A stretch of 64,000 nucleotides of DNA from Coprinopsis marcescibilis (taxonomy: Eukaryota > Basidiomycota > Agaricomycetes > Agaricales > Psathyrellaceae). The notes below the pieces were generated by a model that was given only the letters and a program-made list of their open reading frames with translations, ran no database searches and had not been told where the DNA came from. Positions 11,501 through 21,664 of the stretch are shown here, piece after piece. Position 1 is the stretch's first letter, and every line of letters starts with the position of its first letter. Made by a program: the position numbers and the translations under genes. The stretch spans positions 117,832 through 181,831 of the forward strand of contig ML210170.1 in assembly GCA_004369085.1 (NCBI GenBank), given 5' to 3'.

Positions 11501-13453
11501 GTTGTCCGTGGGTTTATGTTGTGTTAGATGGGGCTCTGACGGGTTGTTTTTTCTCTCGCGCGTGTGCTTTGTTCTGTCGCTTCCTTTCTCTCTGCTCTCG
11601 CTTCCTTTCTCTCTGCTCTCGCTTTCTTCATCTCGTCTGTCCTTTTTCTCACTCCCCGTTTATCCCGTCCCGCCCGTGTTCTCGATTCATCGGCATGGCT
11701 TGATCGCGAATACGCAACTGGTGTAGACATCATGAGGCCGAGGTGGAGAGAGTCAGGCAGGAGATCACAGTGTTGGACCAGGAATATCAGCATTGTCGAA
11801 ATGAGTATGCTTCAAGGCGGAGGGAACTGGATGCGTTGACTGTGAGATTTTAATCACAACATCTATCCTCTAGCGTTTTTCCCCTGACTACTGCTACTGT
11901 TGTTAGGGTCCAGAATCAAAGACTCGCCACGAGGCTACGAAAGCGAGGGCCGAGTTGAGCGGGCTGCAACAGCAGATGAACGATGATTTGCCGACTTCGA
12001 TTGCGGCGTTTCAGCAGGCGCGGGATGTGAGTTTTCGATCTAGGCGGTTCGTTGGGGGATTGGTGATCTGATGTCCGTTTGTTGGTGTTTAGGAATATGT
12101 ATCGGACAAGGCGAACGTGACGATGCAGGCGGAGGATGTTATTAGGAAGAAGGCCGGTGTCGATCAGGCGCAGGCTGGGCTGCAGGAGAGGCTTGATGAT
12201 CTCAAGAGACGGATTAAAGAGTTTGAGCAGGAGAAGGGAGGGTTTGCTGTAAGTTTCCCGGTTCTGTCGTTCCACGTTATGCTATGTTCTGACCCTTTGC
12301 CATCTCGAACGATAGGCGCATATTCAGGAAGCGGCGGTGGAACGTGCGCAGAAGCAGGCGAATGTGGGGCATTATAAAACTAAGATTGCGGAGACGGAGC
12401 AGGAGTTGGCGGCTGCGAATGAGAGTGCGGCGACGGTTGAGACAGAGTTCACGTCGTGGACGGAGAGTGCGCTCAAGTTTTGTGAGGAGGTGCCTAATCC
12501 TAGGGCGGTCAAGATTATCGATAGGGAGTTGGAGGGTGTGCAAACTGCGTTGAAGGAGAGGGAGAGGAGGTGAGTTGGTTTATGTTGCGTTTTCTGAATC
12601 TACGCTCATGGGTGTTTGTGGTTACTTTGTAAAGGCATGGCGCGTCTGTGGATGAGATGGTGTTGGAGGTGAACAGGACGCGTGATGCGCATGATAAAGC
12701 GGCTGGGGAGTATAAGCAGACTGCGGAGCTGAACAAGGCGCTCAAAGCCTCGCTCGTTGTGCGGTTGGCGCGATGGCAGGAGTTTAGGAGGCATATTGCG
12801 TTGAGGACCAAGTTGATCTTCCAGTATCATCTTAGTCAGAGGGGGTACTTTGGGAAGGTTATGTTTAATCATGTTGCGCAGACTCTGATGCTCAAGGTGC
12901 GTTTTTGAATTTTATTTTGTGAGTGAATGCTGATTGGTGTTGGATTTGGGATGTAGGTTCAGACGGATGATCAGGCTGGTACGCAGGGAGGGAGCGCGGA
13001 GAAGGATCCGAGGTCGTTGAGTGGTGGCGAAAAGTCGTTTTCGACGATTTGCTTGTTGCTGTCGTTGTGGGACTCTATTGGCTGTCCGTTGCGGTGCCTT
13101 GGTGCGTTGCTCTGCTCTCCCCATACCATGGTCGTGTGCTTTGGCTGACGCCCTTCGTCCGTCTATAGACGAGTTTGACGTGTTCATGGATGCTGTGAAT
13201 CGGCGCATTAGTATGAAGATGATGGTGCGTAGTTGATTATTTATTTTTACTATGGGTATTTGAAAGCTGATTGTATGGGATGGGATAGATTGATACGGCG
13301 AATTCGTCGCCGGATAAGCAGTATATTCTGATTACGCCGCAGGATATGACGAATATCAGGATTGAGGATAATGTGAAGGTGCACCGGATGAATGATCCGC
13401 AACGGGGAGGAGGGGCGCTTAGGTTTGGGGCTGTGGCTAGTAATGATACCTGA
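8565..13453 (+). CDS. SMC6: SMC6, structural maintenance of chromosomes protein 6
   Basis: ATPase subunit of the nuclear Smc5/6 complex, which acts in recombination repair and replication-fork stability. I can follow 21 exons: 8565-8870, 8924-9026, 9074-9085, 9133-9238, 9286-9518, 9569-9618, 9666-9865, 9917-10040, 10090-10233, 10291-10853, 10910-11003, 11107-11270, 11410-11496, 11727-11841, 11907-12026, 12093-12248, 12316-12569, 12635-12896, 12957-13101, 13169-13224 and 13289-13453. They sum to 3459 nt, an open frame of 1152 residues, the usual SMC6 length. Seen in order: an acidic Ser-rich N-terminus, [17 protein letters not shown], Walker A GHNGSGKS (137-144), the SMC6-type [12 protein letters not shown], coiled coil, a hinge at about 540-690, a second coiled coil, signature LSGGE (1052-1056) and Walker B ending DE (1080-1081). 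Walker A depends on a 12-nt micro-exon. Intron 13 (11497-11726) is unusually long and pyrimidine-rich. Confidence 0.95.
9074..9085 (+). other. SMC6: 12-nt micro-exon of SMC6
   Basis: GTCATAACGGAA is flanked by TACAG on the left and GTATGT on the right, between two 47-nt introns (9027-9073 and 9086-9132). Only its inclusion completes the P-loop GHNGSGKS. Skipping it keeps the frame but removes four residues from the loop. Confidence 0.9.
11497..11726 (+). repeat. pyrimidine-rich tandem repeat in an SMC6 intron
   Basis: This 230-nt intron is several times longer than most of its neighbours. It contains about two and a half copies of a 21-nt CT-rich unit (about 11578-11640) within a longer polypyrimidine tract on the plus strand. 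Confidence 0.7.
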
Positions 13454-14035
13454 GTCGCCTGCGTCGATTCTTGAAGGGGGGCGTTGGGGTCGAAGCAATC
13501 CATAAATTCTCGGTTATGTGTCCGCTGCCACATGGCGTTGATATTATTTTTACTGAACATTAGTTGTACTTAATTAGTGCTTTTTTATGCATATTCAAGT
13601 GTTTTTGGCTCTTCGGGGACGGATTTTTCAGCTTTAGAGAGCGTTATTTTTAATGCTTGCTTAGCCATCGCTTCATAATGGAGTGAGTACTTGGAGTTGA
13701 ACTCTGATTCACTCAAACTGTGTATTGATGTAGACCAACGTCGCACGTAGCTCGTCCTCTGGAGGCTTTATCGCACGGTACTACGCTACCGCAACTAGTT
13801 TACCTGCGAGGTCTGTTGTTGTTCTGCCATGTCTTAATACCGCTTCTGACTGAGATCATAAGAATCAGACGACAGCCATGATTGCTGGGATCAAATACCT
13901 GGATGAACAAAAGCTACTCCGAGAGCTCAACGTGATATTCAAAGCAATCCCTTAATGATGAGTCCACTGTCAAATGGTAGTGTATTCTCGTGGCCACATT
14001 TTTTAACATTTATCAGATATCTAATGTACTGCCGG
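13454..14035. other. intergenic
   Basis: Downstream of SMC6. I see no convincing exon, RNA gene or repeat here. Confidence 0.4.
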
Positions 14036-14516
14036 TTATGTTTCTTCCCGATGTATTACCGTAACTGAGTCCTGAGGGCATTCATAATACATACTCAGAA
14101 ACAGAAGGATCCTATTCTCCGTTATGTAGGGGGTAGTCTGGCACAGATGTTCGAAGTAATGCACATTGCCAGGGCCAGACGGCCCGATATCAAGGGGTTT
14201 GTGGGGAGAGATAGAGATCATGTGCCGGTATGACACATCCTCCTTCCCTCGAAAGATAGATAGATTCCTGATGTGGCGAGCAAGCTCCCCATTAACCTCA
14301 AGGGTGGATGCTAGTTTACCGGCAAGTATATCTCCCTTCATTCTGGAGAGATCTATCTTGATGCTTCGGTACATAACACCGTTAGCTAAATCGTGAAACT
14401 TGGGCATCAAACTGAGGGCGTGAGCACAGTGGTCATTGCTGGCCAGCAATTAGGCTTAAGATCTCGGCGGGAAGCCGTAGGGCAGTGCCAGCTGGATGAG
14501 AGTGAGTGACGCCCAT
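14036..14516 (-). pseudogene. family F2 gene, frameshifted and truncated
   Basis: Similar to the first third of the intact gene at 48547-49734. The start MGVTHSHPAG at 14516 is followed by LPAEILSLIAGQQ and a stop. After a one-base shift the frame resumes with LSLMPKFHDLANGVMYRSIKIDL and KGDILAGKLASTLE. It continues to LCQTTPYITENRILLFL, where similarity ends. A promoter copy with the TATA box (TATAAATAC on the minus strand, about 14582-14592) lies upstream. The frameshift and missing C-terminal part make it a pseudogene. Confidence 0.75.
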
Positions 14517-14890
14517 TTGCTGAAGCTGAGAGATGGGAAATACGAAGGAGGGTTGTGAGGTTCGATATCAGAAGGCGACTTGTATTTATACCAAAGGATG
14601 CGCTTGGCACTTGCTAACTGGTCCAAGCAGCAAGAGCATACAGTGATTGCACCTTTTTAGGACAGTGGAAACGGCGCATTCCGGATCCTTTATAGGAACA
14701 AATGCCAACCCATTGTCATTTCCATGGTGATGGCGCTTGGAAGCAGCATGGCAATGAGGAAAGTCAAAGTGATAATCAGGTTCCTCAAGAAAGGGACAAG
14801 TTCCTATTCAAGCTCAAGCTTCGTAGTAGTAGTATGTAGTAGTGATTTTACTTCTCATTAGGCATTCAGCTAACGATCAGATGTTCGTGA

Positions 14891-16175
14891 ATGGGTCAGT
14901 TGACTCTCGAGCCGCAGCTCTCCGAACGAGTCACTCTGAAAGAAGGCAACATTGAGATTCGGCGCATCTTCCGAGAGTATTTCGTTGGAAGGGAGGATGA
15001 AGGAGCTGCGCAGAGATATGGACACCCTGTTCAGAAATCAAGAGGTATACCCCCGCTCAGCACCACCTTCTTTCGCCGCATTCCACTCAAAATCATTTCT
15101 GAGATAGTCAAGGCGTGTTTTTCCATAGACTCTGTGATGGACTAGTACAACAGAGTGCTTTATGCACTTTCGTTGCGTTCGTAGGATGTGGAGGAGGGCG
15201 GACTTTGAAACGCCGACCTTTCGGCGTGGTTTGGTGTTGCCAGACTCTGGGCCGAAGCTGCATATCGCGGTAGTAGCAGAATGGCTGGACAGAGGTGGCG
15301 TGGATGCACCGACTACGTTACACTGTGCTGGCAACTACTCGAAGCTTTTCGCCAAGCTTCGGTGGCGACGAAGGTGGCAAGAGATCGAGCTCGTCCATGA
15401 AGGGAACGAGCAAGGAGATAATGGGGGAATAGCAGCAGTATTATCGGCGGTGGTGGACTCGCGCTTCTTCAAGGCCGGATCTATACCTGTTTGACTTCGA
15501 CATACACAAGCTATGGCCATTTGGGAAGGATCGCAAGAAAACCTTTGCGCAATCCGTCATAAATCTCAAGATTCTTCGGCTCGCGTGGTCTAGACACTAC
15601 CCCGCCAAACTCTTTTAAATTCACCTGAAACTCGTCAACCTGGAGCTGCGCAAGGAGGGACATGTGGCAACTAGGGGCGGTCTAGCCCTCATCTCTCCAG
15701 TTCCTTGCTTTGACGCCCTTCATGATATATGCGAACGATTCCCACCATGAAGACTTGACTGAAGACTACATCAATAGAACTTGCAAATCCAAATTCTCGG
15801 GTCCTACGAGTCGAAGGGTGCGAACGTGCGATGGGGTATTTGAACCATATTCGAGCACCCTTTCCCAATGCAGTGACCCTGGAAACCCTGGGAGATCGCA
15901 ATGTGTTCGCCACAGAAGTCTACAATCAATCGCTGCTTTCGCTAATTCGTCGATCACCTTCCCTCGTAACGCTCGATTTGGGTCACTCCTATCGCATTGG
16001 GCCCCCTGGCGTGGGCACCCTCGTTTGTGCAGCGACCAAGCTCTGCACGATGTATGTGCGCACTTGGTCCTTCCTTCAACGCCTCCGAGAATCCGATGGA
16101 GAAGGGAACTGGGACTCGAGCATCTGCCTCGCGTCCTCAGTTATGCGAATATACCACCCTCACCTCTTGCACTAG
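14891..16175 (+). pseudogene. F-box pseudogene, family F3
   Basis: Pieces of an F-box protein lie in order but in several frames: RRIPLKIISEIVKACF (start of the F-box), VRRMWRRADFETPTFRRGLV (its end) and VAEWLDRGGVDAPT. Then come a leucine-rich stretch (VINLKILRLAW, about 15550) and LLSLIRRSPSLVTLDLGHSY (about 15940). A C-terminal VMRIYHPHLLH matches the LKRIYHPCFDP motif of the intact paralogues at 30.5-34.1 kb. At least three frame interruptions or stops separate them. No single product is possible. Confidence 0.7.
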
Positions 16176-16269
16176 GACATGAGGGCAGTGGTGATTCCTT
16201 TCCTGTGGGAACGCATGATGAACTCTGGAAGGCCGGACAATCTCACCATTCACTTTAACTCTATTCCAG

Positions 16270-16440
16270 CTACGTCACAGACTGTTAGTGATGGCACAAG
16301 CAAAGCCGCGTGTTCTGAAAACAGCACAGGCGCCCATGGGAATAAGTGGCACCCATCGTTTCCAGCCGTGGCCCGCTATAAACGCCGCTTTCGGACATAC
16401 CATAACGAGGTCAGTCAAGATAATAGTTTGACAGTTTGAT
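16270..16440 (+). repeat. fragment of the F2 promoter region (reverse orientation)
   Basis: Contains the GATGGCACAAGCAAAGCCG and GGCGCCCATGGGAATAAGTG segments. These also occur at 49885-50035, 52672-52850 and, inverted, at 62700-62870. In the intact F2 gene the sequence lies upstream of the TATA box. Confidence 0.65.
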
Positions 16441-16559
16441 TTGTCGAAAGAGTCCTGTCCACTTTGTCAAGCTTCGTAGACGAGCCACTCGCTCTGGTCG
16501 TAATCCTGCTAGCATATATCCCATCCAACCTCCTAACAAGCAGGAATCAGTGAGCGTTA

Positions 16560-16700
16560 TCATACGTACAGAGGTTCTCCCAGTACACGTACATAGAATA
16601 TGTAGAGTCCACACGTACGTACGTACGTAGAGGGCGCACGTAACCCGCACGTAACATATGATATTTTGCAGGCGCGCACGTACGTACGTAAGCATTTTAA
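16560..16700. repeat. (ACGT)n simple repeats
   Basis: Two short runs of the self-complementary tetranucleotide ACGT (about 16614-16630 and 16675-16690), with scattered CACGTA words between them. Confidence 0.7.
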
Positions 16701-17392
16701 GTTACTCACTCTCGACCCGGCGCTCAGCTCTCGGTGACCAACTCGGTAACCCTGCAAACATCGGTTCCGAAAGCTTCAGCGCCGCTCTCCCAGCTCAAAT
16801 AAGCCTCGACGCTGTTCTTGGTACCGTAGAGACGACTTGAGATATTTCACCTCGCTTTCTCGCGTCGCTGAAACAGCTCATCCGTAACCTTCAGTCAGGC
16901 TACAAGTTCGACGTTATATGACAGCCTGGGTCCCTCAATCTAAAGCTGACTTTCCACATTGAGACTATGACCAAGCAACTGATTACAGAGGCGGCTGGAG
17001 TGACTAGAGGAGAAAGCGAGGCATCGATAGCGATAGTGATAAGTGGCGAGATAAATAGCTAACAATACAGCAGATAATACAAAATGCAGGCTACTCTAAA
17101 ACCAAAAAGACGAACAATGGGTGACGAAGGGCAGCGGCTGCTTGCGGTAACGATGGTTGATACAAAGCATGCGAGAGAAAGAACGATAGAGGATGCTATG
17201 TAGTCTGCCGAGCAGCCAAAAGGAAGGTCGAAGGAGAGTGTGAGAGGGCCGAGGACTGGCTTTGATGTCAAATGAGAAATGGTTGCAGAGCTTAGAGGTG
17301 CGTTTGTGATGGAGCCCGTCATGATTGGCGATGAAGAGTTCTTCTACAGCTGCGGCCAGTGGGTATGGGCGAAATGATGACGGCTCGGCCTT

Positions 17393-17599
17393 TTACAGGC
17401 AGGAGGTGCGGGGGTAGCACTGGGGGTCAGCAGCAGCAGCCGGTTCGCGTGCGACCACTGGCTCTGGGATAGGTGCAGCTCCTGCCGCAGATGCGAACAC
17501 TAGAAATCCCAGTTAGAAGCTGTACCTTTCAAAACATGGAAAGTTGAACTCACAAGCAGCAACGACAACAGTGGAGATGGCACGGATGGAGAAGTTCAT
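17393..17599 (-). CDS. small secreted two-cysteine peptide precursor, copy 1
   Basis: Two exons (17554-17599 and 17393-17499) joined across a 54-nt GT-AG intron give 50 residues. Residues 1-24 form a signal peptide (MNFSIRAIS then VVVAALFASAAGAA). Next comes a spacer rich in X-Pro and X-Ala dipeptides (PIPEPVVAREPAAAA). The C-terminal core is DPQCYPRTSCL, whose two Cys enclose five residues. This is not a CaaX box because only one residue follows the last Cys. A TATA-like TTAAATAG lies about 150 bp upstream on the minus strand. Three paralogues in this window share start, intron position, length and core. I know no named family; the role is unknown, and a secreted signal or defence peptide is an inference. 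Confidence 0.7.
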
Positions 17600-18742
17600 G
17601 GTGATTTGTAGGAAGTGTTGAACAACGAGTGTGTTTGGGATTTGTAGGAGGAGAGGGAGACTGTAGTAGAACAATGAGGTAGTGGAGTAGTAGATGAGGA
17701 GACTTGGAGCAAATCCGAGATGCTTTCCAACCTACCAAACCACCGCTCTATTTAACCTACCCTCCAGGTGTCCCATCAAACGGTTAAAGCACACTTCCAC
17801 TTACCAAATTGGTATGTTCCTTAGTCCTTCGGCCCTACGATGGTATTACCGTAAGCCTTGAGGTGCGTCTTATAATTATACGATAAGGTTGCTGCCACGA
17901 TGGGAGGCGATGCTTGGACCAGAACCTGGTGCTGTCCTAGAGGAGGTTGAACTGTGAAGAATATCATTGCTGGGTGAAATTCGCTTAAGAAGACCTCGCT
18001 GCACTGCCTGCTTTCTTTCCCATTCTCATGATTGTGTACGATAGAGGTCTGAGGTAGTGTGTGGTACGACGAAGGATGCCCCCAGCTTTCGGTATACGGC
18101 CAGATGGATCTATGCGATTGAATTATGGCGCAAAATTGGACATTTTGGTGAACCTGGGTGACACTTGGACGTTGATGATGACGAGATGGAGTAGGTGGAG
18201 TAGATGGGTCAATACATATGATAGGAAGGGGCGCCAATGTATATACAGTAAGTTACATAAACGCCAGAGAGTCCACCGTTGGCTTCCTCGCAGTATCTGG
18301 TTCGATAGAGCACTAGCGTCAGGAGTATGTAGAATAAACGAATAGTTGAACTAGAGAAATCTGTAGGTGCATGCGCACAGTCGCACCGCCTTGGCGTACC
18401 AAGTTGCATACACGATTCGAAGGGGCAGGTGGTAACTGTGACTACTATATTAAGAAGTCCTCTTGTTGTGACTTAGCACATCAGGACTCGACGCTCACGA
18501 CGGATTCCGATCCCATACGACGTTCGTGGCTCGCAAAGGGCCGGGCTGTTCTGATGAGAAGTATGTGACATGTAGGTAAGTATTATTAGAGCCAACATCG
18601 AATATATGTATCCGATCGTCCCTTTCCTTATCTATTCAGTGGGCTCAGGGACGGTGTGTGTACCGCAGGGGCGGCGGCGTCTTCACAAAGTCAGGGCCAA
18701 CATAGGCAGTCCCTATGATTTGCGCGAGATTCAACATACACC

Positions 18743-18985
18743 ATGGCATACTACGTAAATGACTACGCCGCCGTTGGGTCCAACCGGCGTATCACCCCCA
18801 AATGGAGCATCCTTTTATGCACCGACCAGAGGGTGCTCATGAAGGCTGGGATCTTACTGCACAGTGAACCTACCGATCTTGCGGAGTCAATTTGGATGAT
18901 GAACGAAAGGAATGACCTCCGCCGGAAGTCATCGATCAACCTTGATGACATTCGGCCCATAACGACTACACAAACGCTCTACTAA
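18743..18985 (+). CDS. 80-residue open frame in the duplicated block (doubtful)
   Basis: Begins MAYYVNDYAAVGSNRRITPK and ends TTTQTLY, with no domain that I recognise. The DNA is well conserved in block copies 2 (from 52097) and 4 (minus strand, about 60290-60538). Both of those copies carry indels that shift the frame in the middle, while the start and end remain recognisable. It may be a real small gene in copy 1 with two broken relatives, or a chance frame in conserved non-coding sequence. Confidence 0.25.
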   Translation: MAYYVNDYAAVGSNRRITPKWSILLCTDQRVLMKAGILLHSEPTDLAESIWMMNERNDLRRKSSINLDDIRPITTTQTLY

Positions 18986-19634
18986 ATTAGGACGGAGCTG
19001 AGGGCACCGTCCAAGGCCGCTGCCAGCCGCACCCCACAGTCCGTGCACACATACATCGGCGGATGTGGGCACGGTAAGTTTCACCACACTAAGCACTTCG
19101 TTGGTCTATGGAGATGGAGGAGTCATGCTGTGGCGCCAAGTCCACTCGTTGAACAAGGGCATGTTCGAATTGAGTACACGTTACCGCCACACGGAGAAGA
19201 TTCCAATAAGTCCTGAGGTCTCCGAGACTCCATTGTAGCCTTGAGGCTCCTTGAATGTAGCGCGTACCCGAAAACCGAGAGCACAACATCAACGGGCACC
19301 TGTTGTGATCTCTAGTGACTTTAGCTCACTAAATCCAACGGTAGAGCCTGAGCCAGACAACTTTCTTACCCATCCTGCTTACGGTCTTGTAGGGCAAGCG
19401 TCACGCTGTGGACTAAATTGGCGCCATCCAACCTCTTTTCGGCGTTGCGGCCAACATTTAACACATTCAGTTCGCCCACATCTGTTGACGTCTCTGGATG
19501 GCCGAGGGTCTTGGCCTCGGCGTAGATTTACTGTTTCCATTGCTTTAATACCGAACACCATGTGAGGAGCGGGATAAAAAAATTCAGGGTATATCAATTA
19601 TGTACGGAATTTTCCAAGTGACGGAGCTCTAAGC

Positions 19635-20300
19635 TTGATAGATGTCTGTGGTTTAATTAAATCTTTAAGTATCCACCGCTCTGTTTTCAGCCCTACACCG
19701 AGCTCCATAAGTAGCTGTTGATCCTTGCAGAGCCAGAGGAGCGTTCCCTGACAATGGCCTTCGCTGCCTCCGACGTCCCCAGTATTATTCTCAGTTTCCT
19801 CCTCAATAACCCCACTTTCTCTGGAGAAGGACGGGATCAAGATTTCGGCGCACACCGACGCATTGAACGTCGGATGGTAAATCGCCTCCACTGAGTACGG
19901 AAGCTCAACCGCGGGGAATTTAAACACATACCAGTCCCACCAATCATCATCATCGTCCACATAAAGCTCTCCACCTTGGCTAGCAGACGGCCACTTGCCA
20001 GATCCCAAAGCCCATTTCCCAAGAACGACAGACTTTCCAGCGGGCGCTTATCAGGGGACGGGGAAATGAACTTGTGTGCGATGAAGGCAACTTGGTCGTC
20101 GCACACGTCCCCAGCTGGCGTTTTGAGGCTGGGGAGAAGCTTAGAAATATCTGGTCAGAGTCGCTATCAGCGCTGTCAAACAAGGACACCAAGTCCTCCG
20201 TCAGTTCGAGAGTGCCATTTCGAACATGTCGCCAGACCTCGGAATTCACTCTCAGTGGTCGCTGTAATCGACTTGAAAAGGTAGGTGTTGATATAATAAT
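19635..20300 (-). pseudogene. family F1 F-box pseudogene with internal deletion
   Basis: The minus strand matches F1 from YLFKSITATTESEFRGLATCSKW through the SADSDSDQ region. It then jumps, by a deletion of about 340 bp relative to F1, directly to PAGDVCDDQVAFIAHKF. It continues to the C-terminus (WYVFKFPAVELPYSVEAIYHP ... LMELGVGLKTERW). The deletion and other indels break the frame, and the F-box itself is missing. The right boundary is close to the left end of the large transposable element. Confidence 0.75.
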
Positions 20301-20621
20301 GGCTGGGTAGGTAAGCAAGAAGAGCTGTGGAGAAATGTTAGCAGTAGTATGAGTCGGAGGATGTTGGGTGTTGCCAACAAGGTGAAGAGGCGTCAAGGAC
20401 TCCATCGTTCGCTGTTGGGCGCTCTGCGCCAATGCGTTTGTTTGCGTATGTTAGTAGTATGGCAGGGTCTCGCTTGGCACAGGACAAAACACACAGTGGA
20501 CTCCGTATACTACGTCCATCTGGTTCGTCGGGAAAGAGACCAGTTCCAGTTCAAAAAATAATTGTCGGAAAAGTCCGGTCGGCGCTCAAGTCCATTTGAG
20601 CGGCACGCGGGCCCGCTGCTA

Positions 20622-21575
20622 CAGTCATTGATCATCAAATGTTACATGATCATGTGACGTTACAGATCTGGACACATTCACTCCCCCCTCCTCGAGTTCT
20701 CCACCGAATCACTCCAAATTTTGCCAGATTCTTCGTTGAGATACCAGTTAACCTTGGAGATACAAACATGCGCACGTTAATAAGTGCCTTCTGTATATAA
20801 ACTGTAATCTCTGTGGTTATTTCGGCAGTTTTGGTGCAATTTAAACCATTCTGAAAAATCTTATGGTGTACAGGAACACTTTTAAGGCCCTTTGAAGCAG
20901 AATTTTCCTCCAAAGACCCTCTTAGATCACTATGGACCATATTGAAGTGGAGATTGACAGGAACACCCATCATGTCTTGGTGTTATGTGCACAATATTCA
21001 TTGCCATCATAAGCTGCACTTAAAATAGAACCAGGCTGAGGTGCGGAAATATAGTGACTCGTTGGCACTGGATTAGTTTAAACACAAATATATGGTTGAT
21101 AGGCCATGCCTTTCAAGCTGATACATGTTTGGAGTGGAAATGAGTGCTTTGGGTTGATTTCTGGAGGAAGAAAGATAGAGTTCAAGCAGAAGTTGACATG
21201 ATATGCACTGGGCAGTTGGAAATTAGGCACATATACTAGTTTTAGATTTAACTTTGCCAGTAGAGGTGTCCTATAACACAAGGAGTAGCAAAGTTATGTA
21301 TAACTAACACAAACCAGCTGGATTCATGGGTCTGGCGATTATGCATCGTTGCGCATTGATGGCTGTAACGTTTGATGATCATTGCTAATTTCGGAAACTG
21401 AAACTTAATCCGCGTATTTGGGCTGATATACTGGTTGGACTCCTACAGAACTTGGAGAAGATATAATTGAGATAATCCAGTAAGAGTATCTGCAAAAATA
21501 ATTAAGGAAATCGACCAAATACTCAAGGAAAACCAAAGATATCAAAAAGCTGTAATGTTTGATGATCAATGACTG
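20622..21575. mobile_element. Tc1/mariner-like non-autonomous element (MITE)
   Basis: Both ends read CAGTCATTGATCATCAAA inwards and are bordered by TA (20620-20621 and 21576-21577), the target-site duplication of Tc1/mariner elements. The repeat extends to about 25 bp with two mismatches. No transposase is encoded in the 954 bp. A third, degenerate copy of the terminal repeat lies inside at about 21363-21385. Nested in the larger Plavaka-type element. Confidence 0.7.
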
Positions 21576-21664
21576 TAATTTAAGCACCAAACGGAATTCA
21601 CTTGAACTCCGAATTTACCGGTCAAGCCATTCCTATTTTGAGCACCGAATTCAACAAAGCTTTC

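Larger units (their letters stand above)
16745..19520. repeat. duplicated block, copy 1
   Basis: A block of about 2.8 kb that recurs at 50080-52650 (same orientation), 58245-59095 (same orientation, truncated) and 59775-62565 (inverted). Order here: a fragment of an LRR-like gene (NIGSESFSAALPAQISL), a CGATAGCGATAGTG region, the small peptide gene (-), its promoter, a long non-coding part, the MAYYVNDY open frame, and an end near 19520. Copies differ by substitutions and many small indels. Transposase, LTRs and terminal inverted repeats are not seen. Confidence 0.8.

Noticed and set aside
17393..17599. Peptide gene read as a classical basidiomycete CaaX pheromone precursor
   Set aside because: Only one residue follows the last Cys in all four copies and a signal peptide is present; lipopeptide pheromones need Cys plus three residues and lack a signal peptide.
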